A program made the translations under genes and the position numbers. A stretch of 39,247 nucleotides of DNA from Desulfobacterales bacterium (GTDB lineage: Bacteria > Desulfobacterota > Desulfobacteria > Desulfobacterales > JAFDCJ01): positions 1 to 39,247 of the forward strand of contig JASJCE010000005.1 of NCBI GenBank assembly GCA_030066155.1, given 5' to 3'. Of this stretch, positions 34,285 to 39,247 are shown in pieces. The number at the start of each line of letters is the position of its first letter. Position 1 is the first letter of the stretch. The notes below the pieces were generated by a model that saw only the letters and a list, made by a program, of their open reading frames with translations, was not told the DNA's origin and made no database searches.

Positions 34285-36915
34285 ATGACGCCACCCATTT
34301 ATTTCCGTCCCGCGATTCCACTGCTGGTTTCACTGATATTTGGAATTATATTGGGTTCCGAGTATAGCGGATTGGAATCCGGGGCCGGCGTGGTCGCGCT
34401 TTTCAGCTTGGTTTGCGTTCTGCACCATCTTTACCGCCGTCGAACCGGGATCATATTTCCGCTTCTGTTGTTTCTCGCATTGGGCTACTTGTCGATTGCA
34501 CCGTGGCTTCGGCCCGGATTCTCCCCAAACCATGTCACCCGATATGCCGGTTCGGCGCGCTGGGACATCACCGGAACCATTGACAGTCAGCCACGGGCGT
34601 ACCATAACCGAACGCGGTTTTTACTGCGGGTCGTGTCCCTGGCGGATAACCATCAAGTTTATCCCGTCGCCGGGAAATTACGGGTAACGGCGGTAGGTCA
34701 AATACCGCCGATTGCCGCAGGGGATAAGCTGAGACTGAACAGCCGGATTCGGTTGATTTCCAATTTCAATAATCCCGGTGGATTCGACTACCAGCGCCAT
34801 ATGGCGTTTAAGGGTATCTGGGCCACCGCTTACGTGAAGGCCGAACACCTGGCCGTGCTGAAGCGAAACCGGCCGGCAGGTGTTTTCGGCATCATTGGCG
34901 GCGCCCGTCGGTCTTTTTCTGATCTGGTCGAACAATTCGGTGAACCGGATTCCCGTTCCGTTCTGAACGCATTGATTATCGGGGAACGCGGACAGATTTC
35001 AGCGGAATTACGGCAAGCCTTTAATCGCACCGGAGCCGGCCATTTGCTGGCCATATCGGGACTTCATATCGGTATCGTCGCAACGGTGGCATTTGCTTTT
35101 ATTCGATTCCTGACGTCACGCATACTCCCCCTGCTGTGGCGGGCGTGGAGCCGTAAATGTGCGGCACTGCTATCCCTGCTGCCCGTGTTCGTTTACGGCA
35201 TGATCGCCGGTTTCTCGCCCTCTACCCAGCGTGCGGTTATAATGGTTGCAATATTTTTGTTCACCTTTTTATTTGAAAGTGAACAGGATCCTCTGAACAC
35301 ACTGGCTCTGGCAGCTCTGGTGATCCTGTTGATCGATCCGCCGTCCCTTTTTTCCATCTCTTTTCAACTGTCTTTCACAGCGGTCCTGGGTATCATCTAC
35401 GGTTTATCCCGGTTGCGGTATGCTGCCACCCACCAGTCTTCGGGGACCAAAAGCCGGCCAATGCGCCTGAAAACCATAACCCTGACGTTTTTCCTGGTTT
35501 CCTGCCTGGCCATTTGCGGAAGTTTGCCGCTGGTGGCCTATTATTTCAATCAAATATCCCTGATCGGAATTGTGGCAAACTTTATCCTCGTGCCGCTGAT
35601 CGGCTTTATTGCAGTGCCTCTGGGACTTGCAGCCTTATCGATCCTGCCGTTCAGCATGACGCTGGCAGCCCGGCTGATTGAAGCGGATCTGGTTATTTTG
35701 TCGTTTGCTCTGGAGCTCGTGAGATTCTTTGCCGAACTGCCGTTCGCGGCATTTAAAATTGTTACGCCGAGTCTATTGGAAATTGCCTGTTTCTACGCCC
35801 TGGGCTGGGCCCTGTTGAATCTTGGTCAGAGTGATTCAAACCGGATCGAAAATCCGTCCATGCCGGACGATGCCGCCGGTCGGTGCATTTCAGCCGGCGA
35901 CAGCCTGCCCCATGGAATTCGCATCGGCCTGCTGCGGAGGTTTATCAAACGCTTGGTGGCCCGTGGGCGTTTTCCGTTGCGTTCAAGCGCCCGGGCTAAG
36001 ATATTACTGGGATTGACGTTGTTGATTCTGGCGGCCGACGTCGGCTACTGGATGTATCAGCGCTTCTGGCATCCGGATCTCAGAGTGACGGTAATTGATG
36101 TCGGTCATGGTTCGGCGGCACTCGTCGAATTACCCGGCGGTCACACGGTCCTGGTTGATGGCGGTGGGTTTTCAGACAACTCGACATTTGATGTTGGCGA
36201 AAGAATCATTGCACCATTGCTGTGGTACAAAAAGATAAATACGGTCGATACCATGATTTTGTCACACCCCAACAGTGATCATCTGAATGGTCTGATTTAT
36301 ATCCTCCGCAATTTTAAGGTCAAAAGAGTCTGGACGAATAACGAAGCGTGCCAGACTAAAGGATATCGCCGCTTTGTGGACGTCATCGCGCATCGGCAAA
36401 TTCCACTTGAGACCATTGACCGGATGAAACGACACCAGCGGATCGATGATACAGAGCTGGAATTGCTGTATCCGCCGGTAAATTTCTTGAAATTGAGACA
36501 TACCCAGAAGTGGCGCAATATCAACAATAATTCACTGGTCGTAAAGATATCGCTGAATTCCGTCTCGTTCCTGTTTCCCGGCGATATCATGTCAAAAGCG
36601 GAGCGTGAGCTGTTAAGCCTTGCCGACGGAAATTTGGATAGCACGGTGCTCATTGCCCCGCATCATGGCAGTCGAACATCGAGCAGCCCGCAATTCATCG
36701 ATGCTGTCAGTCCCGAGGTGACAGTTGTCTCCGCCGGCCGCAGCAGCCGTTTCCGCTTACCGCATCCGACGGTATTAAAACGCTATCGGGCCCGGGGATG
36801 CCTGATTTTTCAGACTGCCCTCAACGGTGCCGTTCAATTCAACACAGACGGTCGCAGTCTTGATATAAAGCCATTCATAGAAGTCGCTGCAACCTGTGTT
36901 TCGTCTGCAAACTGA
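34285..36915 (+). CDS. comEC: DNA internalisation-related competence protein ComEC/Rec2
   Basis: 876 residues from the ATG at 34285; the frame is open upstream through repeat DNA with only a TTG at 34228. ComEC forms the inner-membrane channel for single-stranded DNA uptake. Seen: N-terminal helices and a DUF4131/OB region (about 60-170), the competence domain with many helices (about 220-500) beginning at TGAGHLLAISGLHIGIV, and a C-terminal metallo-beta-lactamase domain (about 600-870) with VIDVGHGSAALVELPGG, LSHPNSDHLNGL (metal ligands), FPGDIM and IAPHHGSRTSS. All three parts are intact. Other competence genes are not in the window. Natural transformation is inferred only as a capacity. 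Confidence 0.95.
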   Translation: MTPPIYFRPAIPLLVSLIFGIILGSEYSGLESGAGVVALFSLVCVLHHLYRRRTGIIFPLLLFLALGYLSIAPWLRPGFSPNHVTRYAGSARWDITGTIDSQPRAYHNRTRFLLRVVSLADNHQVYPVAGKLRVTAVGQIPPIAAGDKLRLNSRIRLISNFNNPGGFDYQRHMAFKGIWATAYVKAEHLAVLKRNRPAGVFGIIGGARRSFSDLVEQFGEPDSRSVLNALIIGERGQISAELRQAFNRTGAGHLLAISGLHIGIVATVAFAFIRFLTSRILPLLWRAWSRKCAALLSLLPVFVYGMIAGFSPSTQRAVIMVAIFLFTFLFESEQDPLNTLALAALVILLIDPPSLFSISFQLSFTAVLGIIYGLSRLRYAATHQSSGTKSRPMRLKTITLTFFLVSCLAICGSLPLVAYYFNQISLIGIVANFILVPLIGFIAVPLGLAALSILPFSMTLAARLIEADLVILSFALELVRFFAELPFAAFKIVTPSLLEIACFYALGWALLNLGQSDSNRIENPSMPDDAAGRCISAGDSLPHGIRIGLLRRFIKRLVARGRFPLRSSARAKILLGLTLLILAADVGYWMYQRFWHPDLRVTVIDVGHGSAALVELPGGHTVLVDGGGFSDNSTFDVGERIIAPLLWYKKINTVDTMILSHPNSDHLNGLIYILRNFKVKRVWTNNEACQTKGYRRFVDVIAHRQIPLETIDRMKRHQRIDDTELELLYPPVNFLKLRHTQKWRNINNNSLVVKISLNSVSFLFPGDIMSKAERELLSLADGNLDSTVLIAPHHGSRTSSSPQFIDAVSPEVTVVSAGRSSRFRLPHPTVLKRYRARGCLIFQTALNGAVQFNTDGRSLDIKPFIEVAATCVSSAN

Positions 36916-37010
36916 ACTGCCGCGCAGAGTCTCTGCGGTGGCCGCAGACTGGATTTCGATATCCGCAAGATAATGATATTATTATAAAAATTATTCAATT
37001 ATATAAAAAA

Positions 37011-37325
37011 ATGAAAAAATTTGCTATAATGGGCTTAATCGCCTTGATCCATTTTGCAGCGAGCGTTGCGATTATTGCAATCTCGATGTCTGCCGCGCCG
37101 GCTATAGATCCGACCCAGGTGAACGTCGGTTTTCGGGTGCTGGTAGCGCTGACCCGTATATTGCACTTTCCGATCATCTCACTGTCCTGGTATTCAAGAC
37201 AGTGGTTTCCTGGCGATTGGATATATGTGCCCATGGCAGTAAACAGCATGATATGGGCAGCCGCATTTTGGATTTTCTATAGTCTGGTTAAAGAATTGGC
37301 AAAGAGGATAAACCATGGAAGATGA
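37011..37325 (+). CDS. Small unrecognised membrane protein, coupled to the next gene
   Basis: 104 residues with three probable membrane helices (about 4-26, 58-72 and 76-95) and a basic tail. I do not recognise a family. The DNA just before the ATG is almost pure A and T over about 45 bases with no Shine-Dalgarno site, unlike most genes here. Its last 11 bases overlap the start of the gene at 37315, so the two are translationally coupled. It could be the membrane partner of the next protein, whose N-terminus looks like a signalling adaptor domain. That link is inference from the overlap. Confidence 0.7.
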   Translation: MKKFAIMGLIALIHFAASVAIIAISMSAAPAIDPTQVNVGFRVLVALTRILHFPIISLSWYSRQWFPGDWIYVPMAVNSMIWAAAFWIFYSLVKELAKRINHGR

Positions 37326-38064
37326 AATCATCGATAGTCTATCGGATGCCATGCGGGAGTACTTTGGTGATTATGAGCTCGAAGAATTGTGCAACCGGTT
37401 CGGATTGGAACTGGAACATACGGCAATTCATCCCGACAGAAGAAAGCTCGTTACGCAACTCGTCAAACAGAAATACCGTGATACCCATCAGAGATTCCTC
37501 GAAACGATCCTGCCCAAGCTATTGAAGCGCTGTGAGGAACGCATCTTAAATACCACCTGGGAAATGAATGTCTTTGACGAGCACATGCTGCCCCAGCTAA
37601 AGAAATTGCAGAATCTCGTTGGCAGCCGCAATAGTGCCGATCTGGGGGACCGGTCCGCCAATCAGTCGTTTACGAATCGCGCGAAACTGGCCAGATTTAT
37701 GCGAACTACCCAGACGGCAGTTGCCATCGTTGACACCCATGTGGATTCAGGCACATTTGAGTGTCTACAGGGCGTGAAAAAGCCTATTCGATTGTTGGTA
37801 GGCCAAAGCGAGAAGGAAATGATCGACGATACCGGTGACGATCTGGCGGAATTTCGCAGGCAGGGTCATGAAATAGAGATACGGCGGCATCTGAAACTCA
37901 ATGACCGGTTTCATATATTCAATGGCCGGTGCTGGATGGCCAGCTGTTCGCTGGCCGACGTGGATCCGATGCGGCTCTGCCTGATCGAATGTGTCGATAC
38001 GAAAGCCGTCATCATCAAAGAAATCGGCCGCAAATGGAGAGAGGGGAAGGTTTTTTTGAAATGA
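37315..38064 (+). CDS. Protein with death-like/effector-associated N-terminus and PLD-like C-terminus
   Basis: 249 residues. Residues about 3-55 (AMREYFGDYELEELCNRFGL ... KLVTQLVKQ) resemble the helical effector-associated or death-like adaptor domains of bacterial conflict systems, whose pattern is F-x-x-x-EL-x-x-LC-x-x-LG. A helical linker follows (to about 115). Residues about 125-245 look like one half of a phospholipase D fold: AIVDTHVDSGTFECL, IRLLVGQS, then LNDRFHIFNGRCWMASCSLAD, matching the HDRF...GxS strand pair, but with Asn in place of the usual histidine. So nuclease or lipase activity is doubtful and the domain may be a sensor or binder. No other defence genes are seen around it. 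Domain calls are by pattern only. Confidence 0.65.
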   Translation: MEDEIIDSLSDAMREYFGDYELEELCNRFGLELEHTAIHPDRRKLVTQLVKQKYRDTHQRFLETILPKLLKRCEERILNTTWEMNVFDEHMLPQLKKLQNLVGSRNSADLGDRSANQSFTNRAKLARFMRTTQTAVAIVDTHVDSGTFECLQGVKKPIRLLVGQSEKEMIDDTGDDLAEFRRQGHEIEIRRHLKLNDRFHIFNGRCWMASCSLADVDPMRLCLIECVDTKAVIIKEIGRKWREGKVFLK

Positions 38065-38087
38065 ATATTAAATGACAGAATACCTCA

Positions 38088-38128
38088 ATTTTAGGCAATT
38101 TAGGCAATTTACGATTTTAGGCAATTTC
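38088..38128. repeat. Three tandem TTTTAGGCAATTT units
   Basis: Copies of TTAGGCAATT at about 38091, 38101 and 38118 lie just after the stop of the previous gene. No function is evident. Confidence 0.7.
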
Positions 38129-38198
38129 AAGAGAACCCTATCTCTCCTCCAACAGTGTATAACTTCGATTTCCCCCGGTATTATTTGCCAGCCCCCGC

Positions 38199-38804
38199 TC
38201 AATCCATCGCTGCCAGTACTTCGTAATTCTTTTTCTGGAGCGCTTTTTTGATGGCGGCTGTTTTGCATGCCGCCAATCTGAAATGATAGACACGTTGATC
38301 GGTATGCTGTGCGGTCATTCCAACATTGATAATGTCGCCGCCGGCATCGTTGATAATTTGAATTGCTTCTTTCAAGCCGCCGGACCGTTTGCCGATGACG
38401 ACATCGATGCGGGAACTGGAAGACAAAATGCCCATCATATCAATGAATGTCCTCAAAATATCCGTGGCGGTGATGATGCCTGCCAATTGATCCCCTCTCA
38501 CCACCGGCATGCCGCCGATTTTGTTTTTGTAAATCAGCCGGGCAGCGAACTCGATTTCATCATCCGGACTTACCGTGATCGGCTCTTTGATCATGAGATC
38601 CCGCAATGTCAGGTCACCCAACATGGAAGGGATGAGACCCTGTTTCAGGTCTGCAAGTGTCAGAAATCCCTCCAGTTTCCTGTCTTGTGAAACTACCGGT
38701 AGATGCCGTATTGAATTGACCTTCATGAGTTCGATGGCATCACTGATGGACGCATTGGAGGTGATGGTGATCGGATCATGAACCATCAACGAGTTGATTT
38801 TCAT
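38199..38804 (-). CDS. CBS-pair protein with ACT-like C-terminus (AcuB type)
   Basis: 201 residues from the ATG at 38804 (MKINSLMVHDPITI), preceded by GGGG; the open frame extends 17 codons further but without a better site. Seen: two CBS motifs (LMVHDPITITSNASISDAIELM...RHLPVV near residues 6-60 and LMIKEPITVSPDDEIEFAARLI...GGMPVV near 75-130), followed by an ACT-like domain (about 138-201) with RIDVVIGKRSGGLKEAIQII and GGDIINVGM. CBS pairs sense adenine nucleotides; the layout is that of AcuB, linked to acetoin use in Bacillus, though in anaerobes the partner is unknown. A cytoplasmic energy-sensing regulator is the fair inference. Confidence 0.85.
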   Translation of the reverse strand: MKINSLMVHDPITITSNASISDAIELMKVNSIRHLPVVSQDRKLEGFLTLADLKQGLIPSMLGDLTLRDLMIKEPITVSPDDEIEFAARLIYKNKIGGMPVVRGDQLAGIITATDILRTFIDMMGILSSSSRIDVVIGKRSGGLKEAIQIINDAGGDIINVGMTAQHTDQRVYHFRLAACKTAAIKKALQKKNYEVLAAMD

Positions 38805-39247
38805 ACGACAACCCCCTGTTAAAATGACAATTGAATAACTTCCTTTACAAGCCACCGGCTTTATACTCTTTTCAGAAATCAGACCATAACCGGGGAATTA
38901 TAGAAGCAGCGTTTAAATTTGATGGATGCCGGCGGCTTATAAAGGAAGTTAATAAAACGTGTTTCTTTTTTGATTTAACAAAATGGCCGTCCGCCAACTC
39001 CTTCAACGTTCGATTGGTCAGAACAACTTCATTGCGAATACAATTGATTCTTTTTCGCTGAATCAGTAGTTGCGGATTTGCCGCTTCAATTTTCCAAATA
39101 TATGTAAATGTGCAATAAATTGGAGCCGAAAGCAAGAATTATCTGCGTTCTATTATAGTAATTGATATCGTTATGCTGCTATTACTGATGGGAATGGGCC
39201 GGTCTTAAATATCGGGGGGTTGCCGGGATGTTTTAAGAAGGTCGGAT
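38805..39247. other. Right-edge intergenic region, no gene recognised
   Basis: AT-rich DNA upstream of the CBS gene. Open frames on both strands (up to 87 codons) have no ribosome site and no recognisable motif. The next gene probably starts beyond the window. Confidence 0.4.

Noticed and set aside
38872-39135. 87-codon minus-strand frame at the right edge
   Set aside because: No ribosome site, low-complexity Lys-rich stretch and no recognisable domain.

Overview
The window looks like chromosomal DNA of a sulfate-reducing deltaproteobacterium (Desulfobacterota, probably Desulfobacterales-like). The strongest evidence is a complete qrcABCD operon for the periplasmic cytochrome c:menaquinone oxidoreductase of sulfate reducers. 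Rubrerythrin, a rubredoxin-like protein, System II cytochrome c biogenesis and a stand-alone EF-G support this. Genes are well spaced on both strands, usually with clear Shine-Dalgarno sites. I see no prophage, CRISPR array, rRNA or complete insertion sequence. The taxonomic call is inference from gene content only.

Layout. 1-5000: a partial M48-like pseudoprotease, a DUF4864-like exported protein, a rubredoxin-like protein with a damaged first metal knuckle, a MetF-like protein with rubrerythrin, and an unrecognised protein with two copies of a CPH...CxxC unit. 5000-11000: a TolB-like propeller lipoprotein, a single-domain response regulator, an Smr protein divergent from plsY, an IspH-UbiA fusion and a NYN/PIN-type protein. 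11200-17600: parB/parA, an M48-TPR protease, and GerMN-fusA with a one-base stop/start overlap. 17700-24000: tRNA-Ala(GGC), a small zinc-ribbon protein, a PpiD-like chaperone, a 182-bp MITE-like hairpin, a zinc-ribbon membrane protein, a UvrD/Rep helicase and a Lys/Ala-rich winged-helix protein. 24200-32650: resB and ccsA (haem attachment), then qrcABCD plus a 52-residue membrane protein, closed by a strong terminator. 32850-39247: murA, comEC, a two-gene unit (membrane protein plus a protein with a death-like/effector-associated N-terminus and a PLD-like C-terminus), and a CBS-ACT protein.

How it works together. ResB and CcsA attach haem to periplasmic c-type cytochromes, and QrcA, encoded next door, needs that machinery. 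QrcABCD passes electrons from periplasmic cytochrome c3 to menaquinone. Rubrerythrin and the rubredoxin-like protein fit oxygen defence in an anaerobe. Cell-envelope functions (PlsY, MurA, PpiD, M48 protease, lipoprotein) are spread through the window.

Besides genes, the intergenic DNA carries two recurrent structures. One is a group of ~40-97 bp elements with AATCCGCC...GGCGGATT ends placed at or just after stop codons. The other is a group of degenerate low-complexity arms (GGAGTA, GAATGACGAA, GAATATTGAAGATTG types), several of them in complementary pairs between genes. These, the small fifth qrc gene and the death-domain-like protein are the parts most worth a second look.
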